From: Holophagales bacterium UBA5704
GTDB taxonomy: Bacteria > Acidobacteriota > Thermoanaerobaculia > Multivoradales > UBA5704
DNA: 64,000 bases
Direction: 5' to 3'
NCBI GenBank assembly: GCA_002420005.1
Contig: DIHE01000191.1
Location: 1-64,000, forward strand
Shown: positions 16,361 to 24,709 of the stretch, piece by piece
How positions within the stretch are numbered: position 1 is the first letter of the stretch
Layout of the letters: each line of letters starts with the position of its first letter
The notes under the pieces: model-generated
The model's database searches: none
Seen by the model: the letters and a program-made list of their open reading frames with translations, nothing else
Told to the model about the DNA's origin: nothing
Made by a program: the position numbers and the translations under genes

Positions 16361-16621
16361 TCAGCCGTTGGGGTCCATGCTGGGACCCTCGTCGCCATTC
16401 GCCGCCCCGTTCGTGGTCGGCCTTCCGTCAGGGTCCATGCTGGGCCCTGCCATCTGCACCGCGTCGGCCGACCCGAGCCAGGCTTCCAGCCTCTCCCACA
16501 GGGTGGCGAGGGAAAACGAGTCGCCGGCACCGCCGAAGGAGCCGGGGGCGGCATGGGCGGTTGCCGTACAGGTGACCAGCAAGAGAACGGCCGCGACGAG
16601 GCGCATCATCTTCTTGGACAT
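16361..16621 (-). CDS. Small exported peptide precursor with MDPxG motifs
   Basis: 86 aa. The start at 16621 has GAGGAG eight nt upstream. Signal peptide MSKKMMRLVAAVLLLV..ATAHA with cleavage after AHA, then a short aromatic/acidic segment (LWERLEAWLGS), then GPSMDPDG and, at the very end, GPSMDPNG, a duplicated motif. No enzyme family recognised. It sits directly upstream of a TPR gene on the same strand, the same arrangement as 44893-45141 / 45223-46494, whose peptide ends FMDPLGGNG. Confidence 0.7.
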   Translation of the reverse strand: MSKKMMRLVAAVLLLVTCTATAHAAPGSFGGAGDSFSLATLWERLEAWLGSADAVQMAGPSMDPDGRPTTNGAANGDEGPSMDPNG

Positions 16622-16965
16622 GGGAAATCTCCTCTTTCCGGGTCCTTCCGGAGCGGGCCGCCGTGACCCGTGCGGGGACCATGCACGGGAGATCATGCAA
16701 CAAATTTCCCGAATCCGGACCACGAAAGAAGAGAAAACTTGCCCCGACTTCGATTTTTCATTTCCCTTTCTGGAAAATCGGGGCGCAAGGCCTGTTCAGC
16801 TCCGCTGTGCGCCGGCGCCGACTGAATCTGTCGAATCAAGGGAAAAAGATGCGGAGACGTCGGAAGAGGGGATGGGCGGGCACAGACAGCACCTCTCGGG
16901 GCCATCCGTCGTCACCGCAGGCTTCTCAGGGTTTTATCCACCACCGGGCCGGTGGTGTCGGGAGC
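16622..16965. other. Intergenic region with large inverted repeat
   Basis: 344 bp without a gene. At 16742-16793 there is an inverted repeat: CCCCGA...CGATTTTTC on one side and GGAAAATCGGGG on the other. This is the most A/T-rich stretch nearby and probably contains the promoter of the peptide gene on the minus strand. A GC-rich CACCACCGG/CCGGTGGTG hairpin at ~16939-16958, without a T-run, lies just past the stop of the SnoaL-like gene. Confidence 0.5.
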
Positions 16966-17502
16966 CTACTGGCCGGATTGCGGGGGCTGCAGGGTGTAGC
17001 CGAGCTGCACGAACATCTCGATCTGGTCGTTGACGGTCCAGAGCTCGCGGATCTTGCCTTCGTCGATCCGGAAGAGGCTGATGCCGGTGACTTTGATGGG
17101 GCGCCCCGGGCTCGAGCCGGAGCCACGGCTGGTGGCCCGCACGGTGTAGAGGGCGGCCACTTTGTCCTTCTCGGCCACCAGGTCGTCGATCTGGTACTCG
17201 ATCTCCGGGAAGATCTCGCGGGCGCGCTGCTGGGCGGTGCGCACCACGTCGGGACCTCGCCGGTCCTGCGGCGCACCGGGCGTGCTATCGAGGAAGTCGG
17301 GGCCGACGAGCTCTTCGAGCCGGTCGAGATGACCGGCGGTCAGGATTTCGATGAGATAGCGGCGGACCAGGGCCTTGTTCGCCGCGATGGGATCGGCTGC
17401 GACCGGATCGGTCGCGATCGGGGCGTCCTGTGCCGGGAGGGCGGCCGGCAGGGCGAGGAGAAGCAGGGCCAGGGCGAGAAGGGGGCGGCGCAGGGTTCTC
17501 AT
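16966..17502 (-). CDS. Exported SnoaL-like (NTF2-fold) protein
   Basis: 178 aa. Signal peptide MRTLRRPLLALALLLLALPAALPAQ. The mature part matches SnoaL-like ester-cyclase proteins: NKALVRRYLIEILTAGHLDRLEELVGPDF, then FPEIEYQIDDLVAEKDKVAA and a C-terminal FRIDEGKIRELW. These folds bind small hydrophobic ligands; the reaction is unknown. GAGGA precedes the ATG. Last gene of the molybdenum-enzyme cluster. Confidence 0.8.
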   Translation of the reverse strand: MRTLRRPLLALALLLLALPAALPAQDAPIATDPVAADPIAANKALVRRYLIEILTAGHLDRLEELVGPDFLDSTPGAPQDRRGPDVVRTAQQRAREIFPEIEYQIDDLVAEKDKVAALYTVRATSRGSGSSPGRPIKVTGISLFRIDEGKIRELWTVNDQIEMFVQLGYTLQPPQSGQ

Positions 17503-17514
17503 GGTCGGGGGTCC

Positions 17515-17736
17515 TCAGAGGGGGTCGAAGCAGGAGCGGCCCGCGCAGCAGCGCGTGTCGTCCGCGACGCGGCCATCGGGTCCCAGGCAGGTCATGGTTC
17601 GGCTGCACCAGAACAGCCCGTCGCGGGTGTGGGGGATCGACGGATCGGGTGCGGCGTCGATGAACATCCCCTTCCAGCGCAGCGATGTGCAACAGGTCCT
17701 GGGGGCGTAGAGCGCGGAGGTGGAGGGGATCGCCAT
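17515..17736 (-). CDS. Small cysteine-rich protein
   Basis: 73 aa starting 5 nt after the FAD-subunit stop and ending 12 nt before the SnoaL-like gene. It has eight cysteines (RTCCTS, WCSRTMTC, DTRCC, RSC), a spacing that suggests a disulfide-rich or metal-binding fold. No signal peptide and no family recognised. Support comes from position, tight spacing in a single-direction operon and the cysteine pattern. Confidence 0.5.
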   Translation of the reverse strand: MAIPSTSALYAPRTCCTSLRWKGMFIDAAPDPSIPHTRDGLFWCSRTMTCLGPDGRVADDTRCCAGRSCFDPL

Positions 17737-17740
17737 GACG

Positions 17741-18742
17741 TCAAAGCTCCCGGTCGAGCCCGGTGGCGGCGAGGAGGGCACGGCGCACCGCCACCCGCGC
17801 GAGCTGGACCTTGTACCGGTTCTTCGACAGCGGTTTGGCGCCCTGCACCGCGAGCTTCGCGGCTTCGTCGGCCGCGGCTTCGTCGATCGTCTTGCCGGTG
17901 AGGAAGCTCTCGGCCTCGCGCGACGTCCAGGGCAGCGGCGCCACCTGGCCGAGGACGACCCGGGCGCGCTTCACCCGTCCGTCTTCCATCTCCAGGGCCA
18001 CCGCGGCGGTGGCGAGTGACCAGTCGAGGGTCTCGCGCTGCCGTACCTCCCAGGTGCCCACCTGGCGTCCGGCGGCCGGGCCGAGCTGCAGCTCGGTCAG
18101 GATCTCGCCCGGCCCGAGGTCGTGCTCGCGCTCGCCCTCCGCCAGCGGCAGGCGGTAGAGCTTCTCCAGGGGGATCGTGCGCTCCCCCTGCGGCCCGAGC
18201 AGCACCACCTCGGCGTCCAGGGCGATCAGCACCGGCGCCAGGGTGGAGGGTGTGACGAAGTATGCCGGGCCGTCGTTGCCGAGGATCGCGTGGTGGCGGT
18301 TGTCTCCCGCGACGACCAGGGACGCGCCCTCGCGCGCGGCCAGAAGCCCGAAGCCGCTGCGGAAGTACCAGCAGCGCGGACGCTGGCAGAGGTTCCCACC
18401 CACCGTCGCCACGTTGCGGATCTGCGGCCCGGCGAGGCGGCCGGCGGTTTCGGCGACCACCGGGTGCTCCAGGCGCAGGACCTCGGAGGCGGCGAGGTCG
18501 GCGAGGGTCGTCAAGGCGCCGATGCGGAAGCCGGCCGCGGCGGTGTAGCGGAGGAACCGGAGCGTGTGATCGCCCTGCAAGCCCTGGAGGCTCACCAGCC
18601 GTTCCGGAGTGACGACGCCGTCTTTCATCAGCGCCAGGAGATCGCTGCCACCGGCGAGCACGGCCGCCCGGCCCGGGGTCGCCGCGAGAAGCTGGACGGC
18701 CTGCTCGCGCGTGGCGGGCCGGGCGTAGTCGAACGGGCGCAT
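17741..18742 (-). CDS. Molybdenum hydroxylase FAD-binding subunit
   Basis: 333 aa. FAD_binding_5/CO_deh_flav_C family: PGRAAVLAGGSDLLALMKDG near residue 30 and ATVGGNLCQRPRCWYFRSG at ~110-130, both flavin-binding loops, plus the C-terminal AAVALEMEDGRVKRARVVLGQVA. Equivalent to PaoB/CoxM, passing electrons between FAD and the iron-sulfur subunit. The start overlaps the stop of the large subunit (TGATG). Confidence 0.9.
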   Translation of the reverse strand: MRPFDYARPATREQAVQLLAATPGRAAVLAGGSDLLALMKDGVVTPERLVSLQGLQGDHTLRFLRYTAAAGFRIGALTTLADLAASEVLRLEHPVVAETAGRLAGPQIRNVATVGGNLCQRPRCWYFRSGFGLLAAREGASLVVAGDNRHHAILGNDGPAYFVTPSTLAPVLIALDAEVVLLGPQGERTIPLEKLYRLPLAEGEREHDLGPGEILTELQLGPAAGRQVGTWEVRQRETLDWSLATAAVALEMEDGRVKRARVVLGQVAPLPWTSREAESFLTGKTIDEAAADEAAKLAVQGAKPLSKNRYKVQLARVAVRRALLAATGLDREL

Positions 18743-20895
18743 CAGACGATCCCCCGGCCCGGGGATTCGAGGGCATCGAGCACGCGCTGCGGCGTGAAGG
18801 GGAGCAGGGGGACCCGTACGCCGAGGGCATTGGCCACAGCATTGCCGATCGCCGCGGCCGGCGAGATCACCGGCGGCTCGCCGAGGCCGATCACGCCGCG
18901 CTCGTCATAGCCGGGGCCGGTCATCAGGTGGACCACCAGCTCTCCGATGTCGCCGATGCCGGCCATCTTGTAGGACTCGAAATCGGCATTGAGCAGGGTG
19001 CCGGTCACCGGATCGAGGACCTTCTCTTCCGCCAGCGCGGAGGAGATGCCCATGATGAGGGCGCCGTAGACCTGGCTCTCCGCTGTCTTGAGATCGACCA
19101 CCAGGCCGCAGTCCTGCACCGCCACCATCTTGCGGATCTTGACCACGCCGGTCTCCCGGTCGACGTCGACCTCGGCCATCTGGACGCCCCCGGCTCCACT
19201 GCCGGTCAGCTCGAGCTCACCGGAGCCGGAGGGCGCCGGGTTGCCGCCGGTGGCGGTCACCGGGGCACGGCCGAACAAGGCCGCCGCCTGGCGCCAGGTG
19301 AGCGCACGGCCGGGCTCTCCCTGCACACGGATGGAGCCATCCACCGCCTCCAGGAGATCCGGCGTGGTGCCGAGCGCGGGGGCCGCCTTGTCGAAGACCA
19401 TGCGCAGGGCGTTGACCGCGGCCCGCCGGGCCGCTGCACTGACGCCGCCCACGGTGGTGCTCCCACCGGAGCCCCCGGAGGCCGGATACCGGCTGTCGCC
19501 GATCTGAACGCGCACTTCCTCCAGAGGGAGCCCGAGGGTCTCGGCGATCACGATGGCGAGCACGGTGCGGGTGCCGGTGCCGATGTCCTGGGTGGCGATC
19601 TTCGCCTCGACGGAGCCGTCCGGCTGCAAGGTGACCTCGCAACTGCTGCGGTGGCCGCTCCCGCCCCACATGTGCAGGGAGAGGCCGAGACCGCGCACCA
19701 CCGGCCCCTTGCCGCCGCCGCGCGGCTTCCAGCGCGCGCTCCAGCCCATCAGCCGGTCGGCGATCTCCAGCTCCTCCAGGTACGTCTTGGCGAGCGGCCC
19801 GAGGAGCGCCTCGTTCTTGCGGACGAAGGCCAGAGGGTCCATCCCCAGCCGGGCGGCGAGATCGTCGAGCGCCGACATCGAGAGATAGCAGCCCTGCGGG
19901 TGGTTCGGCGCGCGCCACGCCCGCGAGCTCGCGGTGTGGGTGGGGATCGAGTGGTGCACGCTGCGGCGGTGGGGGATCTGGAAGACATACGGCAGCGGCG
20001 GGCGCCCGGAGCCGCCGAGACCGCCGGAGCCCCAGGACTTCGAGATCCAGGCGGTCAACGTGCCGTCCGCCTGCGCACCGACTTCGATCTCCGCGTAGGC
20101 CGACGGACGGTCTCCCGCGATCGTCAGCTCGGCACGCCGGTCGAGCATCAGCTTCACCGGCACACCGCCGGCCTGCCGCGAGATCTCGGCGCACTCGATC
20201 CCCCAGCGGTCGGCGCTGAACTTGCTGCCGAAACCGCCTCCCATGTACTGGCAGATCACGTGCACGTTGCCCGCCGGGAGGCCGACCCGTTCGGCGAACT
20301 GGGGGGCCAGGGCGGCGACCGCCTGGGTGGAGCAATGCGCGGTCAGGGTGTCCTTCGCCGCATTCCACTCGCAGACCTGGCCGTGCGGCTCCAGGCAGTT
20401 GTGGGCGATCACCGGCAGGCCGTAGGTGCCTTTGGAGCGCACCGCCGCCTCGGCCATCGCCTTCTCCGGCTCGCCGGCCAGCTCTTCTTCTTCGGCGCGG
20501 GTCTCGGGCGCCTGGTCGAGGTGGAGGTCGTCCACGTGATGAGCCAGGACCTCGTACTCGACGACGACGGCGCGCGCCGCATCCTCCGCCTCCTCGCCGG
20601 TCGCCGCGGCGACCAGGACGATCTCGTCGTGTGCCCACTGGATCTCGGCTCCCACGCCCTGGATCACCCGCACCGCCTTGACGCCGGGGGAGGCCTGGGC
20701 GGCGGAGACGTCGAGCTTCGTGATCCGCGCGTGGGCATGCGGGCAATGCACCAGCCGGGCATGGAGCATGCCCGGACGCGCGACGTCGTACGTGTACTTC
20801 GCGGTGCCGGTGACCTTGGCGGGACCGTCCAGCCGCGAGACGCGCGTGCCCAGCAGGCGCCGCGCCTCCGCCTTCGGCCAGCTCGTTTCAACCAT
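18742..20895 (-). CDS. Molybdopterin-binding large subunit, xanthine dehydrogenase/aldehyde oxidase family
   Basis: 717 aa. N-terminal ald_Xan_dh_C domain (RLDGPAKVTGTAKYTYDV), QYMGGGFGSKF at ~225, the TQDIGTGTRTVLAIV cofactor loop and the C-terminal GLGEPPVISPAAAIGNAVANA with the catalytic Glu. Length and short N-terminus match PaoC/YagR-type aldehyde oxidoreductases. No signal peptide of its own; it may be exported with the Tat-tagged small subunit. The start lies inside the end of the upstream gene (8-nt overlap). Confidence 0.92.
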   Translation of the reverse strand: MVETSWPKAEARRLLGTRVSRLDGPAKVTGTAKYTYDVARPGMLHARLVHCPHAHARITKLDVSAAQASPGVKAVRVIQGVGAEIQWAHDEIVLVAAATGEEAEDAARAVVVEYEVLAHHVDDLHLDQAPETRAEEEELAGEPEKAMAEAAVRSKGTYGLPVIAHNCLEPHGQVCEWNAAKDTLTAHCSTQAVAALAPQFAERVGLPAGNVHVICQYMGGGFGSKFSADRWGIECAEISRQAGGVPVKLMLDRRAELTIAGDRPSAYAEIEVGAQADGTLTAWISKSWGSGGLGGSGRPPLPYVFQIPHRRSVHHSIPTHTASSRAWRAPNHPQGCYLSMSALDDLAARLGMDPLAFVRKNEALLGPLAKTYLEELEIADRLMGWSARWKPRGGGKGPVVRGLGLSLHMWGGSGHRSSCEVTLQPDGSVEAKIATQDIGTGTRTVLAIVIAETLGLPLEEVRVQIGDSRYPASGGSGGSTTVGGVSAAARRAAVNALRMVFDKAAPALGTTPDLLEAVDGSIRVQGEPGRALTWRQAAALFGRAPVTATGGNPAPSGSGELELTGSGAGGVQMAEVDVDRETGVVKIRKMVAVQDCGLVVDLKTAESQVYGALIMGISSALAEEKVLDPVTGTLLNADFESYKMAGIGDIGELVVHLMTGPGYDERGVIGLGEPPVISPAAAIGNAVANALGVRVPLLPFTPQRVLDALESPGRGIV

Positions 20896-21646
20896 CGCCG
20901 GTCCCTCTCGGCTTCTTGCGCTTCTTGTTCTTCTGGCGGCGCGGCCGAGGGTTCTCGATCTCGCCGGGTTCGGGCGCACCCGGGAGCCCCGGTGCATAGT
21001 CCGGGTTGGCGGCCCCCGCCTCGGCCAGCTGCAGCACGGCGCGGCGGATGCCGGCGTAGGTGCCGCAGCGGCAGAAGTTTCCGGCGAGGCCATGGTGGAT
21101 CTCGGCGAGCGACGGGCTCGGGTTGCGGTCGAGCAGCGCCTTGGCCGCCATCACGAAGCCGGGTGTGCAGAAGCCGCACTGCTGCGCATCGTGGTCGACG
21201 AAGGCGGCCTGGAGAGGATGCATCCGCTCCACCGAGCCGAGGCTCTCGACGGTACGCACGTCGCCCCCCTGGGCTTCGAGGGCGAGGACGCTGCACGCAT
21301 AGACCGCCTTGCCGTCGAGCAGGACGGTGCAGGCACCACAGGTGCCGCGGTCGCAGACCTTCTTGGCGCCGGTCAGCTCCAGCCGGGTGCGCAGTGCGTC
21401 GAGCAGGGTCACCCGCGGCTCCAGGCGTAAGGCCACCTCCTGGCCGTTGACGCGGAGCTTGATCGCGACGGGGCCGGGACCCAGGATCGGAACCCCGGCT
21501 TCGGATTTCGGAGCCGCGGCAGGAGCCGCCTCCACCGGGGGGACACCGCGCAGCAGCCCGGTGCTCAGCACACCGGCCGCAGCCCCGCCGCGCAGGAAGG
21601 CACGGCGGGAGAGACCCCGCGGTGGATCATCCCCGCGGGAGGTCAC
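20888..21646 (-). CDS. Tat-exported [2Fe-2S] subunit of molybdenum hydroxylase
   Basis: 252 aa from GTG 21646, which overlaps the M2 peptidase stop (GTGA). A twin-arginine signal (SRRAFLRGGAAAGV) at ~13-26 is followed by a Pro/Ala stretch. Plant-type [2Fe-2S] ligands are CDRGTCGAC...C, then CGFCTPGF and CRCGTY. A Tat signal on this subunit is the hallmark of PaoA/YagT, so the complex is probably periplasmic. The Lys/Arg-rich tail (RRQKNKKRKKPRG) is unusual for the family. Confidence 0.9.
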   Translation of the reverse strand: MTSRGDDPPRGLSRRAFLRGGAAAGVLSTGLLRGVPPVEAAPAAAPKSEAGVPILGPGPVAIKLRVNGQEVALRLEPRVTLLDALRTRLELTGAKKVCDRGTCGACTVLLDGKAVYACSVLALEAQGGDVRTVESLGSVERMHPLQAAFVDHDAQQCGFCTPGFVMAAKALLDRNPSPSLAEIHHGLAGNFCRCGTYAGIRRAVLQLAEAGAANPDYAPGLPGAPEPGEIENPRPRRQKNKKRKKPRGTGDG

Positions 21647-23469
21647 CAGCCGCAGGTCCTCCCCTTGTTCTGCCCGTCGAGCCAGACCTTGAGCGGCGCA
21701 AAGTAGTTGACCAGGGCGGTGCCGTCCATCTGCTTGGAGCCGGTGACGGCTTCGAGCGCCTCCGGCCAGGGACGGCTCAACCCCATCTCCAGCATCGCCT
21801 GGAGCCGCCGGCCGGCCTCCTTGTTGCCATAGATCGAGCAGCGGTGCAGCGGTCCCTGGTTGCCCGCCGCCTTGCACAGACCTTCATGGAGCTGGTACTG
21901 CAGGATCGCGGCCAGGAAGTAGCGGGTGTAGGGCGTATTGCCAGGGACGTGGTATTTCGCTCCCGGATCGAACGCATCCTCGCCACGGGCCACCGGCGGC
22001 TGCACGCCCTGGTACTTGCGACGCAGATCCCACCAACCCTGGTTGTACCGCTCCGCCGGGATCTGGCCGGAGAAGACCTGCCAGCGCCACTGGTCGATCA
22101 TCACGCCGAAGGGGAGGAAGGCCACCTTGTCGAGCGCCTGGCGCATCAGCAGGCCGAGGTCCTTGGACGGGTCCGGCACCTGCTGGATCAGCCCGATCTG
22201 CTGCAGGTACTCGGGGGTGATCGAGAGCGCGATGGTGTCGCCCACGGCCTCGTGGAAGCCGTCGTTCGCGCTGTCCTGATAGAGGAAGGGCTGGTTCTTG
22301 TACGCCCGCTGGTAGAAGTTGTGCCCCAGCTCGTGGTGGATGGTGCGGAAATCCTCCTCGTTCGTCTGGATGCACATCTTGATCCGCAGGTCGTCCTGGG
22401 CGTCGATGTCCCAGGCGCTCGCGTGGCAGACCACCTCGCGGTCGCGCGGCTTGGTCAGCATCGAGCGCTCCCAGAACGTGGCGGGGAGCGGCGCGAAGCC
22501 CAGGGAGGTGAAGAACCGCTCGCCGTAGCGCGTCATCTCCACGGCATCGGTGTTGCGCTCTTTGAGCAAGCCGGTGAGGCTGTAGCCCGGATCGGCGGCC
22601 GGCGGTGCCACCAGGTCATAGAGGTTGTCCCAGGACTGCGCCCACATGTTGCCCAGAAGGTGCGCCGGGATCGGCTCCCCCGGCGGCACCACATCCTTGC
22701 CGTAGGTCTCGGTCAACCGCGCGCGGACGTGGCAGTGCAGGGCGTCATAGAGCGGCTTCACCTGCAGCCAGAGGCGGTCGACCTCGCGGGCGAAGGCGTC
22801 CGGCTCCATGTCGTATTTGGCGCGCCACATGGCGCCGGTGTCCTTGTAGCCCAGGTCGCGCGCGCCTTCGTTGGCGAGGGTCACCAGGCGGGCATAGTCG
22901 GCGCGCTGCACCTTGGCGGTGTCGTGCCAGCCGGTCCACACGTCGAGCAGCACCTTGGGGTCGCGGCTCTGCTCGATCAGGTCGGAGAGCTGCTCCAAGT
23001 CGAGGCACTCGCCGCCCGGGCGGCAAGACTTGGCCGAGCTGTAGGTGCTCTCCAGGCTGGTGGCCAGCCGGCTCAGCTCGGCGTTCTTCGCCGGATCGGC
23101 GGGCGCGGCGAGGGTCAGCGTCTGCTTCAGCAGGTCCATGCGGCGCCGCAGGTCGGGATCGAGCTGCACCTGGTCGTAGCGCGCCGCCTCCTTGGCGTAT
23201 TCGACGCTCACCGCGGTCAGGACTTCATTCGCCTCGGCGGCGAGCAGCTCGGTGTCATGGGTGATGAAGGTGCTCTGCACCCAGAGCGCCCGCTCGGCTT
23301 GAATGCTCAGCTCGAGCAGGCGCGTCTCGGCGGTTTCGATGAACGTCTTGGCGTCGGCGGCGGTCGGCGCCGCCTGGGCGGCCGGCGCAGCCGCCACGGT
23401 GAGCAGGAAGGCCAGCGCAGAACCCGCCGCGAGAAGCGCCCGGCGGGAGCCGGAAAGTCTGTAGGTCAT
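21643..23469 (-). CDS. M2 family peptidyl-dipeptidase (ACE-like)
   Basis: 608 aa with signal peptide (MTYRLSGSRRALLAAGSALA...AQA). Zinc motif HHELGH at ~370 and downstream Glu in NDGFHEAVGDT give the HExxH...E gluzincin site. YANLYDLV-type and CIQTNEEDF segments fit angiotensin-converting-enzyme-like M2 peptidases of bacteria. It would remove dipeptides from C-termini of peptides outside the cytoplasm. First gene of the operon, with a weak GAGGGA Shine-Dalgarno; coupled to the Fe-S subunit gene. Confidence 0.9.
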   Translation of the reverse strand: MTYRLSGSRRALLAAGSALAFLLTVAAAPAAQAAPTAADAKTFIETAETRLLELSIQAERALWVQSTFITHDTELLAAEANEVLTAVSVEYAKEAARYDQVQLDPDLRRRMDLLKQTLTLAAPADPAKNAELSRLATSLESTYSSAKSCRPGGECLDLEQLSDLIEQSRDPKVLLDVWTGWHDTAKVQRADYARLVTLANEGARDLGYKDTGAMWRAKYDMEPDAFAREVDRLWLQVKPLYDALHCHVRARLTETYGKDVVPPGEPIPAHLLGNMWAQSWDNLYDLVAPPAADPGYSLTGLLKERNTDAVEMTRYGERFFTSLGFAPLPATFWERSMLTKPRDREVVCHASAWDIDAQDDLRIKMCIQTNEEDFRTIHHELGHNFYQRAYKNQPFLYQDSANDGFHEAVGDTIALSITPEYLQQIGLIQQVPDPSKDLGLLMRQALDKVAFLPFGVMIDQWRWQVFSGQIPAERYNQGWWDLRRKYQGVQPPVARGEDAFDPGAKYHVPGNTPYTRYFLAAILQYQLHEGLCKAAGNQGPLHRCSIYGNKEAGRRLQAMLEMGLSRPWPEALEAVTGSKQMDGTALVNYFAPLKVWLDGQNKGRTCGW

Positions 23470-23502
23470 GAGGTCCCTCGATTCGATGCGGTGTCGGTTC
23501 GG

Positions 23503-24708
23503 TCAATCCGCCAGCACGGCGGCGATCCGCTCCAGCCCTTCGGCCAGCTCGGCCCGCGAGCAGGCGAACGAGATGCGGATGTGATCGTCGGCGCCGAACG
23601 CGGCGCCGGGTACGACGGCCACCCGCGCCTCTTCCAGGAGAAGCTCGGCGAATTCGACCGAGCCCTGGCGGCCCGGCCGGTAGAGGTCGGCCACGCGCGG
23701 GAAGGCGTAGAAGGCGCCGTCGGGCGGCCGGCAGAGGAATCCGGGGATCGCGTTGAGCCGCGGGATCAGCAGCTCGCGCCGCGCCGCATACTCGGCGATC
23801 ATCGCCTCGACGTCCGCCGCGCCGTGGCGCAGCGCCTCCAGGGCGCCGACCATGGCGAACGACGTCGGGTTGGACGTCGCATGGCTCTGAATGTTCTCGA
23901 TCGCCGGAATGAGGTCCGGCGGCCCGAGCACGTAGCCGATGCGCCACCCGGTCATGGCATAGGTCTTGGAAAACGAGCCCACCAGCACCACCGTCTCCGG
24001 AAACTCCGCGGCGAGCGCCGCGACGCTGGCGTGCTCCAGGCCGTCGTAGACGAACTGCGCGTACGTCTCGTCGGAGATCACCAGCAGGCCATGCTCGGCG
24101 GCGAACTCGACGACCCGCCGCAGGTCCGCCGCGGAGATCACTCCGCCGGTCGGGTTGCACGGGGCATTGATCAAGAAGGCGCGGGTGCGCCCGGTGACCG
24201 CGGCGAGAAGGGGCTCGGCGTGCATCCGGAACCCGTCCTCGACAGAGGTCGCCACCTCGACCGGCCGGGCGCCGGCAAAGCGGATCTGCTCCGGCAGGCT
24301 CACCCAGGCGGGTGAAGGGAGGATGACCTCCTGCCCGTCGTCGAACACGGCGAGCGCCAGCTCGAAGAGCGCCGCCTTGCCCCCGACGGTGATCACCGTC
24401 TGCGCGCCGGTCCACGGAGAGCCGTAGCGCTTCTGGTAGCTCTCGGCGACCTCGGCGCGCAGCACCGGCAGGCCGCTCCCCGGGGTATAGCGGGTGAACC
24501 CCTCGGCGAGGGCGCGCCGCGCCGCTTCCACCGCCACGGCGGGCGAGGCGAAATCGGGTTCCCCGGCGCCGAAGTCGACCACCGAGATGCCCCGCGCCTT
24601 GAGCGCCGCGGCGCGCCGCGACACGCGCAACGTGGCCGATTCAGAGATCCGCGAAACCCTCGCGGAGAGTTGGAGCGGAGCGGGCTGAACCGTACGTTCG
24701 GAGATCAC
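23503..24708 (-). CDS. Class I/II PLP aminotransferase (aspartate aminotransferase-like)
   Basis: 401 aa. SRISESATLRV...VVDFGAGEPDFASP at the N-terminus, NAPCNPTGGV, DETYAQFVYDG, the PLP lysine in GSFSKTYAMTGWRIGY, and the C-terminal RISFACS with substrate Arg. This is the prephenate/aspartate aminotransferase Ib group. GTG start at 24708 with TATTCT seven nt upstream, one nt after the preceding methyltransferase stop, so it may be transcribed both by read-through and from its own leaderless promoter. Confidence 0.9.
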   Translation of the reverse strand: MISERTVQPAPLQLSARVSRISESATLRVSRRAAALKARGISVVDFGAGEPDFASPAVAVEAARRALAEGFTRYTPGSGLPVLRAEVAESYQKRYGSPWTGAQTVITVGGKAALFELALAVFDDGQEVILPSPAWVSLPEQIRFAGARPVEVATSVEDGFRMHAEPLLAAVTGRTRAFLINAPCNPTGGVISAADLRRVVEFAAEHGLLVISDETYAQFVYDGLEHASVAALAAEFPETVVLVGSFSKTYAMTGWRIGYVLGPPDLIPAIENIQSHATSNPTSFAMVGALEALRHGAADVEAMIAEYAARRELLIPRLNAIPGFLCRPPDGAFYAFPRVADLYRPGRQGSVEFAELLLEEARVAVVPGAAFGADDHIRISFACSRAELAEGLERIAAVLAD

Positions 24709-24709
24709 C

